Assembly (NCBI GenBank): GCA_900545935.1
Contig: URAP01000016.1
Location: 1 to 41,677, forward strand
DNA length: 41,677 nucleotides
Source: an uncultured Eubacteriales bacterium
GTDB taxonomy: Bacteria; Bacillota; Clostridia; Oscillospirales; CAG-272
Reading direction: 5' to 3'
Shown here: in pieces, positions 1 through 8,490 of the stretch
How positions within the stretch are numbered: position 1 is the first letter of the stretch
How the letters are laid out: every line of letters starts with the position of its first letter
The notes under the pieces: generated by a model
Databases searched by the model: none
What the model was told of the DNA's origin: nothing
The model's input: the letters and a program-made list of their open reading frames with translations, nothing else
Position numbers and translations under genes: made by a program

Positions 1-1
1 C

Positions 2-1036
2 GTCGGATATCTCACCGCTTCGATAAAGACGGTCAGCGAGACGCGCGTCGGGGATACGGTAACACTCGCCGAGGGCGGCACATCCGAGCCTCTTCCGGGC
101 TTCAAGCGCGCGCTGCCGATGGTCTATTCGGGTATCTATCCCGCAGACGGAGCGCGTTACGGCGATCTGAGAGAGGCTATCGAAAAGCTGCAGCTCAACG
201 ATGCTGCGCTTTCCTTTGAGCCCGAGACCTCCGCTGCGCTCGGCTTCGGCTTCCGCTGCGGCTTTCTCGGACTGCTGCATATGGAGATAATCCAGCAGCG
301 GCTCGAGCGCGAGTTCAATCTCGACCTTATTACCACCGCACCGAGCGTTATCTATAAGATAGACAAGCGCGGCGGGGAGACCGTTTACATCGACAACCCG
401 TCAAACTACCCGTCCGGCGACGAGATAGAGGTGGCGAGCGAGCCGATGGTGCGTGCGAGCATCATTACCCCCACCGATTATGTCGGCGGAATAATGGAGC
501 TGTGTCAGGATAGGCGCGGTATCTATAAGGATATGACATATCTCGACGGAAAGCGCGCCGAGCTGCATTACGAGCTTCCGCTCAACGAGATAGTGTACGA
601 CTTTTTCGATGCGCTCAAGAGCCGCAGCAAGGGCTACGCTTCACTTGATTATGAATTTGACGGCTATAAGCCGAGCAAGCTCGTCAAGCTTGATATCCTG
701 CTCAACGGTGAGATAGTCGACGCGCTGTCATTCATCGTTCATGAGGAAAAGGCATATGCCCGCGCAAGAAAGATCGCCGAGCGGCTCAAGGAGAACATTC
801 CGCGTCAGCTGTTTGAGATACCGATACAGGCAGCAATCGGCGGTAAGATAATCGCCCGCGAGACGGTCAAGGCACTGCGTAAGGACGTTCTTGCAAAGTG
901 CTACGGAGGCGATATCACGAGAAAGAAGAAGCTGCTCGAGAAGCAAAAGGAAGGCAAAAAGAAGATGCGCCAGCTCGGCTCGGTCCAGGTCACGCCCGAG
1001 GCGTTCATGGCGGTATTGAAAATGGACGAGGAATGA
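2..1036 (+). CDS. lepA: Elongation factor 4 (LepA), C-terminal part, 5' truncated
   Basis: This is the C-terminal 344 residues of the ribosome back-translocase/elongation factor 4, a GTPase that binds the ribosome. The reading frame is open from base 2, before any start codon, with VGYLTASIKTV and EPLPGFKRALPMVY, which match the start of LepA domain II and the region after it. RCGFLGLLHMEIIQQRLERE and the lysine-rich tail with GDITRKKKLLEKQKEGKKKM are hallmarks of the LepA C-terminal domain that contacts tRNA and the peptidyl-transferase centre. The GTPase domain lies to the left of the window. hemW follows after 29 bases on the same strand, a common lepA-hemW operon. No oddities are seen in the visible part. 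Confidence 0.97.
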   Translation, partial: VGYLTASIKTVSETRVGDTVTLAEGGTSEPLPGFKRALPMVYSGIYPADGARYGDLREAIEKLQLNDAALSFEPETSAALGFGFRCGFLGLLHMEIIQQRLEREFNLDLITTAPSVIYKIDKRGGETVYIDNPSNYPSGDEIEVASEPMVRASIITPTDYVGGIMELCQDRRGIYKDMTYLDGKRAELHYELPLNEIVYDFFDALKSRSKGYASLDYEFDGYKPSKLVKLDILLNGEIVDALSFIVHEEKAYARARKIAERLKENIPRQLFEIPIQAAIGGKIIARETVKALRKDVLAKCYGGDITRKKKLLEKQKEGKKKMRQLGSVQVTPEAFMAVLKMDEE

Positions 1037-1065
1037 TCCCGCCCGCGAAAAAAGGATGTGACAGT

Positions 1066-2250
1066 ATGGATAACAAAATAGGTCTTTATCTCCATATCCC
1101 GTTCTGTATGAGCAAGTGCGCTTACTGCGACTTTTATTCGAATGCGGGCGAGTCGGATTATGAGAGATTTGTCAATGCTATGGCGCTGCATATGGAGGAT
1201 TACGCTCCGTCTCTGCGCGGCAGAGAGATAGACAGCGTTTATATCGGCGGCGGAACGCCCACCGTCCTGCCTACCGAGCAGCTGACGACGCTGCTTGACT
1301 GCGTGTACGAGAATTTCAGTGTTTCGCGCAGTGCGGAGGTCAGTATGGAGTGCAACCCCGCGACCGCCGATACATCAAAGCTGAAAAAATGCCGCAAGGC
1401 AGGGGTGAACCGCCTCTCGATAGGTATTCAGTCCGCATCGGACGCGGAGCTGCATGAACTTTCGCGCATACATACATGGAATGACGCGGTGGCTTGCTAT
1501 AATGATGCACGCCGTGCGGGCTTTGATAATATCAACCTTGATATAATGTACGGCATACCGCTTCAAACACCGGACAGCCTGCGCGATACGCTCGATGCCG
1601 TTACCGACCTCGATCCCGAGCATATATCGCTGTACTGTCTCAAGCTCGAGGACGGAACGCCTATGGCGCGCAATCGCCATAGGCTCGCGCTGCCCGATGA
1701 TGATACGGTGGCAGATATGTATTTCGACTCGATAGATCTGCTCGCATCGCGCGGCTATGATCAGTATGAGATAAGCAACTTTGCCAGAGAGGGGTACGCC
1801 TGTCGGCATAATATCAGATACTGGCAGCCCGGCGAATATCTCGGTCTCGGACCGGGAGCGCACTCATATCTCGGCTCCTGCCGCTTCTCGTTCCGCCGCG
1901 ATACAGAGCTGTATATAAGTGCGATGGAGCATCCCGAACGCAGCTATAATATTATCGATGAGCGCTATACCATAGGTCAGAACGACCGCATAGGCGAGTA
2001 TGTTATGCTTCGCCTGCGCACGTCGTACGGTATCGACCTTGGCGAGTTCCGCGAGCTGTTCGGACGCGATTTCGATGCGCTCTACGGCTCTCGCCTCCCG
2101 CAGTACGAAAAGGGCGGATATATGAAGCGCGAGGACGGCAGAGTGTTTCTCACGCCGGAGGGAATGTTCGTCAGCAGCTATATCCTCTCAGACCTGCTCG
2201 ACTTCGACGGCGATATCGCCGAGGGCGAGGCAAGCGGAAAGAGAGCATGA
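1066..2250 (+). CDS. hemW: Radical SAM haem chaperone HemW (coproporphyrinogen III oxidase-like)
   Basis: The 394-residue protein has the radical-SAM CX3CX2C motif near its N terminus (FCMSKCAYCDFYS), where three cysteines hold a 4Fe-4S cluster and SAM. YIGGGTPTVL and SMECNPAT follow, as in HemW. The family was long annotated as oxygen-independent coproporphyrinogen oxidase, but HemW is now known as a haem-binding chaperone that inserts haem into acceptor proteins. NFAREGYACRHNIRYWQPGEY and GLGPGAHS are typical of the C-terminal half. I chose the ATG at 1066, just after AAAGGATGTG, because upstream in-frame starts would extend the protein back into lepA with unrelated sequence. It is probably co-transcribed with lepA. 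Whether it acts as a chaperone or an oxidase here cannot be told from sequence alone. Confidence 0.95.
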   Translation: MDNKIGLYLHIPFCMSKCAYCDFYSNAGESDYERFVNAMALHMEDYAPSLRGREIDSVYIGGGTPTVLPTEQLTTLLDCVYENFSVSRSAEVSMECNPATADTSKLKKCRKAGVNRLSIGIQSASDAELHELSRIHTWNDAVACYNDARRAGFDNINLDIMYGIPLQTPDSLRDTLDAVTDLDPEHISLYCLKLEDGTPMARNRHRLALPDDDTVADMYFDSIDLLASRGYDQYEISNFAREGYACRHNIRYWQPGEYLGLGPGAHSYLGSCRFSFRRDTELYISAMEHPERSYNIIDERYTIGQNDRIGEYVMLRLRTSYGIDLGEFRELFGRDFDALYGSRLPQYEKGGYMKREDGRVFLTPEGMFVSSYILSDLLDFDGDIAEGEASGKRA

Positions 2251-2295
2251 TATAGTATAATATATAGTTCCCGATATATTAGGATACAGCAGATA

Positions 2296-2335
2296 AAGCA
2301 TTGCTTGAAGATTATCTTTGAGCAATGCTTTTTTA
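2296..2335 (+). terminator. Intrinsic terminator after hemW
   Basis: AAAGCATTGCT (2296 on) pairs with AGCAATGCTTT (2321 on) around a 15-base loop, and a run of T follows at 2329-2334. It lies 45 bases past the hemW stop and fits the end of the lepA-hemW transcript. Confidence 0.85.
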
Positions 2336-2343
2336 ATAAAAAA

Positions 2344-2370
2344 GAAAAGCACTCGCTTTCGCAAGTGCTT
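2344..2370 (-). terminator. Intrinsic terminator after rpsI
   Basis: On the minus strand AAGCACT and AGTGCTT form a hairpin with a short GC-containing loop, followed by TTCTTTTTT. It starts 14 bases past the rpsI stop codon. With the hemW terminator next to it, it separates two convergent operons. Confidence 0.8.
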
Positions 2371-2383
2371 GAAGAGAAACGAT

Positions 2384-2794
2384 TTATCTCTTGGAGAACT
2401 GAGGTGCACGACGTGCAGCCTTGAGACCGTACTTCTTTCTTTCCTTCATACGAGGGTCACGGGTGAGCAGACCTGCTCTCTTGAGGAGAGGACGATAGGT
2501 CTCATCAACCTGAAGAAGTGCACGGGAGAGGCCGTGGCGGATAGCGCCTGCCTGACCGGAGATACCGCCGCCCTTAACGGTGCAGATGATATCGAACTTA
2601 CCCTCGGTGCCGGTAACGGCAAAGGGCTGATTTACGATGAGCTTGAGAGTCTCGAGACCGAAATACTCGTCAATGCTGCGCTTATTTATAGTGATAGCGC
2701 CGGTGCCGGGAACGATGCGTACTCTTGCAACAGAGCTCTTTCTTCTGCCGGTGCCGTAGAAGTACGGCTTTGCGCTTGCGTAAGAAACTGCCAT
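2384..2794 (-). CDS. rpsI: 30S ribosomal protein S9
   Basis: The 136-residue protein is full length for S9. It carries YFYGTGRRKSSVARVRI near the start, GGGISGQAGAIRHGLSRAL in the middle, and the basic C-terminal tail ending in APQFSKR. The tail reaches the ribosomal P site, and the last Lys-Arg pair contacts initiator or P-site tRNA. A good AAAGGAAG site precedes the ATG. It is the second gene of the conserved rplM-rpsI operon, 32 bases behind rplM, and should share its promoter. Confidence 0.98.
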   Translation of the reverse strand: MAVSYASAKPYFYGTGRRKSSVARVRIVPGTGAITINKRSIDEYFGLETLKLIVNQPFAVTGTEGKFDIICTVKGGGISGQAGAIRHGLSRALLQVDETYRPLLKRAGLLTRDPRMKERKKYGLKAARRAPQFSKR

Positions 2795-2826
2795 TTTAGA
2801 TAACTTCCTTTCTTAATAATTCAAAG

Positions 2827-3255
2827 TCAAGCTTCGTACGGAACGGGCTTCTGTGCCTGCTGACCGTGCTCTGCTCCGCGATAGGTGCGAAGGCGCGTAA
2901 GGCTCTTAGCTCCGATGCTGTTCTTGGGAAGCATACCCTTGACAGCGAGCGTCATAGCAAGCTCGGGCTTGGTAGCCATAAGCGTCTTGTAGGAAGTCTC
3001 CTTGAGTCCTCCGATGTAGCCGGAGTGTGTGCGATGGAACTTCTGAGTAAGCTTATTTCCTGTCAGAACTGCCTTCTCGCAGTTGATAACGATAACGAAT
3101 TCGCCGCAATCGACGTGAGGCGTGAACTCGGGGCGATGCTTACCTCTGAGGATCGTTGCGACTGTTGCAGCGGTCCGACCGAGAGGCTTGTTTGCAGCAT
3201 CAATTATATACCACTTGCGCTCAACGGTCTCTTTCTTTGCCATATAAGTGGACAT
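2827..3255 (-). CDS. rplM: 50S ribosomal protein L13
   Basis: The 142-residue protein matches the usual L13 length. It contains ERKWYIIDAANKPLGRTA, VATILRGKHRPEFTPHVDCG, the LTGNKLTQKFHRTHSGYIGG region, and MLPKNSIGAKSLTRLRTYRGAEHGQ split between those blocks and its end. L13 is an early-assembling 23S rRNA binding protein. I chose the ATG at 3255 because GGAGG lies 8 bases upstream. The frame stays open further upstream, but those codons lie in the leader and promoter. The short leader, about 37 bases, leaves little room for an L13-type autoregulatory structure. Confidence 0.98.
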   Translation of the reverse strand: MSTYMAKKETVERKWYIIDAANKPLGRTAATVATILRGKHRPEFTPHVDCGEFVIVINCEKAVLTGNKLTQKFHRTHSGYIGGLKETSYKTLMATKPELAMTLAVKGMLPKNSIGAKSLTRLRTYRGAEHGQQAQKPVPYEA

Positions 3256-3298
3256 GCTGAAATCCTCCATGAATAATAGTTTTCTAAGTTGCTCGGCT

Positions 3299-3327
3299 AT
3301 TATATCATAGCGCCGCAGCTTTGTCAA
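3299..3327 (-). promoter_or_regulatory. Sigma-70/SigA promoter of rplM-rpsI
   Basis: Reading the minus strand, TTGACA (3322-3327), a 17-base spacer and TATAAT (3299-3304) give a perfect consensus promoter. Transcription would start near 3292, about 37 bases before the rplM start. Such a strong promoter fits a ribosomal protein operon. Confidence 0.93.
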
Positions 3328-3475
3328 TACAAAAAACAAACTTTTTTTGATTTGTTTAATTTAGCTTATGCATATCTCCGTTTTTCTCGTTTTTGCTCGC
3401 TTTTTCTATACATTTGCTCACGCGACATCCCGAAAAAATTTTTGATTCATGACTGCTTTGCTGATTTTTGTGCGC

Positions 3476-4678
3476 TTATGCTCTTCGTGCGCCGCGTGAG
3501 AGCCTTGCCGTCAGCGCTGCGGCGATGATCAGAATTATCGGAAAAACTACCGAGAACAGCATTCCGAGCGACAGATCGTCTCCGTGGCTGCCGGCGATAA
3601 GTCCGATAAGCGTGGGACCGCCCGAGCTTCCGATATCGCCGGCGAGCGCAAGAAACGCGAACATCGCCGTTCCGCCCGTAGGGCACAGCTCGCCCGCCAT
3701 CGAGTACACGCCGGGCCAGAGAATGCCGACCGAGAATCCGCACAGTCCGCAGCCGAGCAGCGCAAGCGCGGGATGCGGTGCGAGCGCGGCGAGCAGGTAA
3801 GAGGCGGCGCAGAGGGCTCCGCAGCCGATCATCAGAGAGAATATGCTCGTTTTCACGTTGACACGTGAGCGCAGAAAGCGCGCGATGCCCATCAGCAGCG
3901 AGAACATGCATACTCCGAGCAGATCTCCTACCGTCTTTGAAACGCCGAGTCCGCTCTCGGCAAAAGCGGACGCCCACTGGCTCATAGACATTTCACATGC
4001 ACCGGCGGCAAACATGAGCATAAGCAGCGCCCAGAACAGCGGCATAGACAGCAGCCGCTTTACCGGCATACTGCCGTGCACCTCTGTCATGCTGTATATC
4101 GGAACGCGCGAGAAAAACAGCGCATTCCCGAGCGGGAGCAGCGCCCATATAGCGGCGATCACGCGCCAGCTCTCCGAGCCGAAGATGCGCAGTGCGAGCG
4201 TAGATATCAGCACGACTGCAACGGTGCCGAAGCAATAAAACGAGTGCATCAGGCTCATGAGTGAATGCTTATTCGGTGCGGGGCACGCCTCGATTATGGG
4301 GCTGACGAGAACCTCGATCAGTCCCGAGCCTGCGGCGTACAGCACAACAGAGCATATAAGCCCCGCATACGGGTCTGGCAGCAGCGACGGCAGCACGGAG
4401 AGCGAGAGCAGACCAACGGCGGTCAGCAGATGTGCGAATGTCACACAGCGGCGGTAGCCCACGCGGTCGATGAGCTTTGCCGATACGAGGTCGACTGCGA
4501 GCTGCGTCATAAAATTGACGGTCACGAGCAGGGCAAGGCGCTCAAGCGAGATGCCGAGATTGCTCTGAAATATCAGAAACAGCAGCGGCAGAAAATTGTT
4601 GACTACCGCCTCGCTGATATAGCCTATGCAGCAGGCGGTGACGGTTGGTATGTAGCTTGGGCTTGTCTTTTTCGGCAT
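3476..4678 (-). CDS. Major facilitator superfamily transporter
   Basis: A 400-residue, highly hydrophobic protein with about twelve predicted membrane segments in two halves, the usual MFS plan. The DRVGYRR loop after the second helix matches the MFS motif A (G-x-x-x-D-R-x-G-R-R type), and the C-terminal half has CGFSVGILWPGVYSMAGE. The fold resembles sugar and drug efflux members; the substrate cannot be read from the sequence. The start is uncertain. ATG 4678 has GGAG about 12 bases upstream and gives MPKKTSPS before helix 1. ATGs at 4705 and 4726 would add 9 or 16 residues but have worse spacing. No clear promoter or terminator was seen, and it appears to be transcribed alone. Confidence 0.85.
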   Translation of the reverse strand: MPKKTSPSYIPTVTACCIGYISEAVVNNFLPLLFLIFQSNLGISLERLALLVTVNFMTQLAVDLVSAKLIDRVGYRRCVTFAHLLTAVGLLSLSVLPSLLPDPYAGLICSVVLYAAGSGLIEVLVSPIIEACPAPNKHSLMSLMHSFYCFGTVAVVLISTLALRIFGSESWRVIAAIWALLPLGNALFFSRVPIYSMTEVHGSMPVKRLLSMPLFWALLMLMFAAGACEMSMSQWASAFAESGLGVSKTVGDLLGVCMFSLLMGIARFLRSRVNVKTSIFSLMIGCGALCAASYLLAALAPHPALALLGCGLCGFSVGILWPGVYSMAGELCPTGGTAMFAFLALAGDIGSSGGPTLIGLIAGSHGDDLSLGMLFSVVFPIILIIAAALTARLSRGARRA

Positions 4679-4726
4679 AGTTCGGTATTGCTCCGGTCTG
4701 AGCATCCTTTCGGTAGTTATTAGCAT

Positions 4727-5073
4727 TATTCGGACCGATCTTGTCCGTTTATCCCGCTCGGATAGCGCGGTGTTTATTCATCGGCTCTGTTTTGCTTTAA
4801 ATGCTTGTCTGTTTTTCCGTGGCGGCATTGACCCGATACTGCTGTGTGTTTGCCTATTATGCTCGCCGTGCAGTGGGTGCGACGCACGGATTTTAACACA
4901 TGCGAGCGTAATTTTCAAGTATCGGCGAATAATATTTTCAAAATAAGGGGAGAATATGCAGGACAGCTGACGGCGAGGCGGATGTCGAAAAAATAGCAGC
5001 GTAATTATTACATCAATTTGGCAGGATTTATTTTAGATATTTTTATCAGGCGAATGCCGAAAGGAAGCAGCTT
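4727..5073. other. Intergenic region between the divergent MFS gene and spoVAC
   Basis: About 350 bases with no credible gene. It should hold the promoters for both neighbours, but I found neither a good TTGACA/TATAAT pair nor a clear sigma-G element. The only confident site is AAAGGA at 5059-5064, the ribosome binding site of spoVAC. The stretch near 4920-5050 is AT-richer than its surroundings. Confidence 0.5.
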
Positions 5074-5517
5074 ATGCTCGGAAAGAAATCGTACAAGGAC
5101 TATGCAGCATCTCACGCACCCGCGTCGCATATGGCGGGAAACTGTGCCCGCGCCTTTCTGTTCGGCGGAGGAATATGTGTGCTTGCTCAGGCACTGTGCG
5201 CACTGTATTCGATGCTCGGTGCAAGTGAGGAAAATGCGCGGCTCTGCTCGACCTTTACCCTTATCGTGCTTGCGGCTCTGCTCACGTCGCTCGATGTGTT
5301 CGACACGATAGCCGAGCATGCGGGCGCGGGTACGCTCGTACCGATAACCGGCTTTTCGAATGCCATATCCGCAGAGGCCATATCTGCGCGCAGCGAAGGC
5401 TTTATAACCGGAATTGGCAACAAGATATTCACGATAGCGGGACCGGTCATTCTCTACGGAACGGCGGCATCGGTGCTTTACGGTATCATCTATTATATTG
5501 CGGGAATGTTCATGTAG
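5074..5517 (+). CDS. spoVAC: Stage V sporulation protein AC
   Basis: The 147-residue membrane protein has the SpoVAC pattern: SYKDYAASHAP near the start, three or four membrane segments, PITGFSNAISAEAISARSEG, and GNKIFTIAGPVILYGTAAS. SpoVA proteins form the inner-membrane channel that loads Ca-dipicolinate into the forespore and releases it at germination; SpoVAC is reported as a mechanosensitive pore component. AAAGGA lies ahead of the ATG. The partner genes spoVAD and spoVAE lie 1.7 kb downstream on the same strand, separated by wecB. Expression should be forespore-specific, though I could not find a convincing sigma-G promoter. Confidence 0.94.
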   Translation: MLGKKSYKDYAASHAPASHMAGNCARAFLFGGGICVLAQALCALYSMLGASEENARLCSTFTLIVLAALLTSLDVFDTIAEHAGAGTLVPITGFSNAISAEAISARSEGFITGIGNKIFTIAGPVILYGTAASVLYGIIYYIAGMFM

Positions 5518-5529
5518 GCAGTTCTGTGT

Positions 5530-5558
5530 TTGACAAAACAAACCGACTGTGTTATAAT
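5530..5558 (+). promoter_or_regulatory. Sigma-70/SigA promoter of wecB
   Basis: TTGACA (5530-5535), 17 bases, TATAAT (5553-5558): a perfect consensus beginning 12 bases after the spoVAC stop. It gives wecB a vegetative promoter independent of the sporulation gene ahead of it. The leader to the wecB start would be about 135 bases. Confidence 0.93.
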
Positions 5559-5598
5559 CGACGGAGTGAAAGCGGTGCACGCCGTCGGTTTTTGTTTT
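5559..5598 (+). terminator. Possible terminator or leader hairpin between spoVAC and wecB
   Basis: CGACGG (5559-5564) and CCGTCG (5582-5587) can pair, and GTTTTTGTTTT follows directly. Transcripts arriving from spoVAC would contain the whole hairpin and could stop here. Transcripts from the wecB promoter would begin inside the left arm, near 5565, and largely escape it. The 6-bp stem and 17-base loop make this modest evidence. Confidence 0.4.
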
Positions 5599-5698
5599 CG
5601 GACGGCGGCAGACCGATTATTATCATATTATTAATCTTATTCATCAATTGCCGGAGACTTCCGGCACGGCAGAAGAATGCCGCTGAGAGGAAACAACA

Positions 5699-6805
5699 AT
5701 GAAAACAGTAATGCTCGTTTTCGGTACAAGACCGGAAGCTATAAAGATGTGTCCCCTTGTTCGTGAGTTGCGCTCGAGAGACGGTATCAGGACCGTCGTC
5801 TGCGTGACAGGGCAGCACAGACAGATGCTCGATCAGGTGCTCGAGGCGTTCGATGTTGTCCCCGACTACGATCTCTCGGTAATGAAGCAGGGACAGACCC
5901 TCTTTGATATCACAACGAATATTCTCTCGAGTATAAAATCGGTGCTCGAGGAGGTAAAGCCGGATACGGTGCTCGTACACGGTGATACCTCCACGACCTT
6001 TGTCACCGCGCTCGCCTGCTTTTATCTGCAGATACCGGTCGGTCATGTCGAGGCGGGACTTCGTACGTATAATATATACAGTCCTTTTCCGGAGGAGTTC
6101 AACCGTCAGGCGGTATCTATCGTCTCGGAGTATAATTTCGCTCCGACCGAGAATGCCAAGGCAAATCTGCTGCGCGAGGGCAGAGACGGCAGCAAGATCT
6201 ATGTGACCGGCAATACCGCCATCGACGCGCTGAAAACGACCGTCCGTGACGACTATACACATCCCGAGCTTGAGTGGGCTGCGGGCAGCCGCTTAATTCT
6301 CATAACAGCGCACCGCCGCGAGAATCTCGGCGAGCCGATGCATCATATGTTCCGTGCTATCAGACGTGTTATGGATGAGCATCCGGATGTTCGCGCGATA
6401 TATCCTATACATATGAATCCCGTTGTTCGCCGCGCAGCGGATGAAGAGCTCGGCGGCTGTGACCGCATACACATTATAGAGCCGCTCGAGGTGCTCGATT
6501 GTCATAATATAATGGCAAAGAGCTATATGATCCTGACCGACTCCGGCGGAATTCAGGAGGAGGCTCCCTCGCTCGGAAAGCCGGTGCTCGTTATGCGCGA
6601 TACCACCGAGCGTCCTGAGGGCATTGCTGCGGGCACTCTCCGTCTCGTCGGAACGGATGAAGAGGTCATATACGATAATTTCCGCCGCCTGCTCGAGGAT
6701 AAGGATGCATACAACGCAATGGCTCACGCAGCCAATCCGTACGGCGACGGTCTTGCGTCCCGCCGGATTGCGGATATTCTCGAGTTCGGAAAGACGGATA
6801 TCTGA
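5699..6805 (+). CDS. wecB: UDP-N-acetylglucosamine 2-epimerase (non-hydrolysing)
   Basis: The enzyme interconverts UDP-GlcNAc and UDP-ManNAc for teichoic acid linkage units and surface polysaccharides. At 368 residues it is full length. FGTRPEAIKM opens the first Rossmann domain. The catalytic set is present: Asp96 in HGDT, Glu118 in GHVEAGLR, Glu132/133 in FPEEFNR, and His in ITAHRREN. LTDSGGIQEEAPSLGKPVL is the UDP-binding motif of the second domain. It has its own promoter and terminator between spoVAC and spoVAD, so it behaves as a separate unit. Also known as mnaA. No other cell-wall polymer genes adjoin it. Confidence 0.96.
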   Translation: MKTVMLVFGTRPEAIKMCPLVRELRSRDGIRTVVCVTGQHRQMLDQVLEAFDVVPDYDLSVMKQGQTLFDITTNILSSIKSVLEEVKPDTVLVHGDTSTTFVTALACFYLQIPVGHVEAGLRTYNIYSPFPEEFNRQAVSIVSEYNFAPTENAKANLLREGRDGSKIYVTGNTAIDALKTTVRDDYTHPELEWAAGSRLILITAHRRENLGEPMHHMFRAIRRVMDEHPDVRAIYPIHMNPVVRRAADEELGGCDRIHIIEPLEVLDCHNIMAKSYMILTDSGGIQEEAPSLGKPVLVMRDTTERPEGIAAGTLRLVGTDEEVIYDNFRRLLEDKDAYNAMAHAANPYGDGLASRRIADILEFGKTDI

Positions 6806-6872
6806 GCCGCAGATGCGTGATGCTTCGCGCGTCGGACTGCCGATGGTCAAATGATATCCGAATAGAACAGCT

Positions 6873-6904
6873 GCCGTCTCATGCACTGCATGGGACGGCT
6901 TTTT
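6873..6904 (+). terminator. Strong intrinsic terminator after wecB
   Basis: A 12-bp stem (GCCGTCTCATGC with GCATGGGACGGC, one G-T pair) closes a 3-base ACT loop and is followed by TTTTT. It sits 67 bases past the wecB stop and should prevent read-through into spoVAD. Confidence 0.92.
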
Positions 6905-7181
6905 CGCGTATCGGCGAGTCCGGCTCCCGGCTGATAACGGATCGGAAATTCCGCGTGTATTTATTTCCCGCGTGTCCTTGCGTCCTTGATGCTGTTTTCG
7001 TATCGCGTGTATATTTTTCTCATGCCCGGACAAAATATCCTATGTAAGGCGGGAACGCGACCGTTATGCAGGCGCTTGCCGTGCATTAAGCCTGCGGTAT
7101 GACGGCGCTGATGATACGGTATACGCCGTGCGGAGTTTGGTCTTTTGTTTTCGGAGGCTGCGGCACGGCTCTCCTGCCTTT

Positions 7182-7212
7182 ATTATAGATCACGCCGCCG
7201 TACGCATATAAT
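7182..7212 (+). promoter_or_regulatory. Candidate sigma-G-like promoter of spoVAD
   Basis: ATTATA (7182-7187) and CATATAAT (7205-7212) are 17 bases apart. The second element resembles the CATnnTA -10 region read by forespore sigma-F/sigma-G, and the first is a partial match to their TGAATA-type -35. spoVAD is expected to be sigma-G-dependent. The -35 match is weak, and TATAAT-like bases inside the -10 also suit SigA. Confidence 0.4.
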
Positions 7213-7226
7213 ATGCGTCGGCGGCG
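7193..7226. repeat. 34-bp near-perfect inverted repeat ahead of spoVAD
   Basis: CGCCGCCG (7193-7200) is complementary to CGGCGGCG (7219-7226), and the inner ACGCATA/TATGCGT halves also pair. Only one unpaired base (T7201) breaks the symmetry. The centre coincides with the candidate -10 element. It could be an operator, or a hairpin in the 5' end of the transcript. It is not followed by a T run, so it is not an ordinary terminator. Confidence 0.75.
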
Positions 7227-7251
7227 ATACATCGGGAAAGGCGGGCACGAT

Positions 7252-8289
7252 ATGTCGGATTGGGTCAAGGACGGCGATAGATGTGATTATCGGCGGCTGA
7301 GAGCGCCGGTGGTCATAGACGGCTGGGCATCGGTGGTCGGGCGGCACGAATATGAGGGACCGCTCGGCTCGGAATTTGACGCTCACGACTCGAGCGGCAG
7401 ATTCGGCGCCGACACGTGGGAGCGCGCGGAGTCGGAGATGCAGCGGCGGGCGATAAACCTCGCCTTTGCCAAGGCAGGTGTGTGTGATCGGGATATAGAC
7501 GCGCTGTTTTCGGGCGATCTTGTAAACCAGTGCACCTGTTCCTCCTCGAGCAGTCTGTGTCTTGATATACCGTATTTCGGACTGTACGGCGCGTGCTCGA
7601 CCTCTGCGGAGGGGCTTATTTTGGCTTCCTCGCTGATAGGCGGCGGGGAGCTTTGCCGCTGCTGTGTATCGGTCTCATCTCACAACAGCACGGCTGAACG
7701 GCAATTCCGTTTTCCTCTCGAGTACGGCGGTCAGCGCACGCCTACCGCACAGTGGACGGTTACCGGCTCCGGCGCGTTTGTCCTCCGTGCCGCCGCAGCC
7801 GGAGATACCGCGCTGCCGAGGATAGTCGGAGTGCAGGCAGGTGTGACCGTTGACCGCGGGATAACCGATTCCGCAAATATGGGTGCGGCAATGGCTCCCG
7901 CTGCGATTCTCACGCTCTCCCGCTGTTTCAGACAGACCGGGACCGCTCCCGCAGATTACGACCTTATACTGACAGGCGATCTCGGTGCGGAGGGAAGCGC
8001 CATTCTCACCGAACTGATGGCGGGAGAGGGCTACGATATGAGAGGCGTTTATAATGACTGCGGAGTGCTCATATATGACCGTGCGGCGCAGAAGATGCGC
8101 GCGGGAGGCTCGGGCTGCGGCTGCTCCGCCTCGGTGCTTGCGGCGTATGTACTGCCGAGGCTCTCACGCGGAGAACTGAAGAATGTGCTGTTTGTCGCGA
8201 CCGGCGCACTGATGAGTCCGATGAGCGTAGCGCAGGGCGATCCAATCCCCGCCGTGGCGCATCTCGTGCATCTGTGCAGTCCGTTATAA
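7252..8289 (+). CDS. spoVAD: Stage V sporulation protein AD
   Basis: The 345-residue protein has the thiolase-like SpoVAD fold that binds dipicolinic acid at the forespore inner membrane. Recognisable blocks are VVIDGWASVVGRHEYEGPLG, the DLVNQCTCSSSS stretch, YGACSTSAEGL and SHNSTAERQFRFPLEYGGQR, followed by TAQWTVTGSGAFVL. I chose ATG 7252 over the longer open frame from 7213 because the extra residues (MRRRRYIGKG) come from the inverted repeat and are not SpoVAD-like. AAAGG lies about 11 bases before 7252. spoVAE follows after 200 bases. Forespore expression is likely. Confidence 0.95.
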   Translation: MSDWVKDGDRCDYRRLRAPVVIDGWASVVGRHEYEGPLGSEFDAHDSSGRFGADTWERAESEMQRRAINLAFAKAGVCDRDIDALFSGDLVNQCTCSSSSSLCLDIPYFGLYGACSTSAEGLILASSLIGGGELCRCCVSVSSHNSTAERQFRFPLEYGGQRTPTAQWTVTGSGAFVLRAAAAGDTALPRIVGVQAGVTVDRGITDSANMGAAMAPAAILTLSRCFRQTGTAPADYDLILTGDLGAEGSAILTELMAGEGYDMRGVYNDCGVLIYDRAAQKMRAGGSGCGCSASVLAAYVLPRLSRGELKNVLFVATGALMSPMSVAQGDPIPAVAHLVHLCSPL

Positions 8290-8490
8290 TACTGCTGCTA
8301 CCGATAATGTACGGTCTTGCACCCGCTGCATGGCATCGGTATTATCTGCCGGTGTCTATGCGGGACATTGCCGGACGGTACATTGACCGCCGTGGAAATT
8401 TTTGACCGAATGTCATCCGGCAGAGCGGTATCGGCAGTGAATTCATATTAAACTTAAACGATCTCGGCTAAACGAAAGGACGGACAGAGC

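Larger units (their letters stand above)
6806..7251. other. Long intergenic region between wecB and spoVAD
   Basis: About 445 bases. It holds the wecB terminator (6873-6904) and, at its right end, a near-palindrome and a sigma-G-like promoter before spoVAD. Between about 6905 and 7180 I see no gene, RNA or repeat that I can name. Confidence 0.5.

Noticed and set aside
3256..3298. L13-type ribosomal protein leader before rplM
   Set aside because: The leader from the mapped promoter is only about 37 bases, and I saw no conserved hairpins in it.
5599..5698. Metabolite riboswitch in the wecB leader
   Set aside because: The leader is about 135 bases and has small hairpins, but I could not match it to a known riboswitch, and no terminator lies just before wecB.
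7213..7251. Alternative spoVAD start at 7213
   Set aside because: It lies inside the inverted repeat, has no ribosome binding site and adds residues not seen in SpoVAD.
8290..8490. Possible small RNA between spoVAD and spoVAE
   Set aside because: No promoter, terminator or recognisable structure was seen; only a CATATTA word near 8444.
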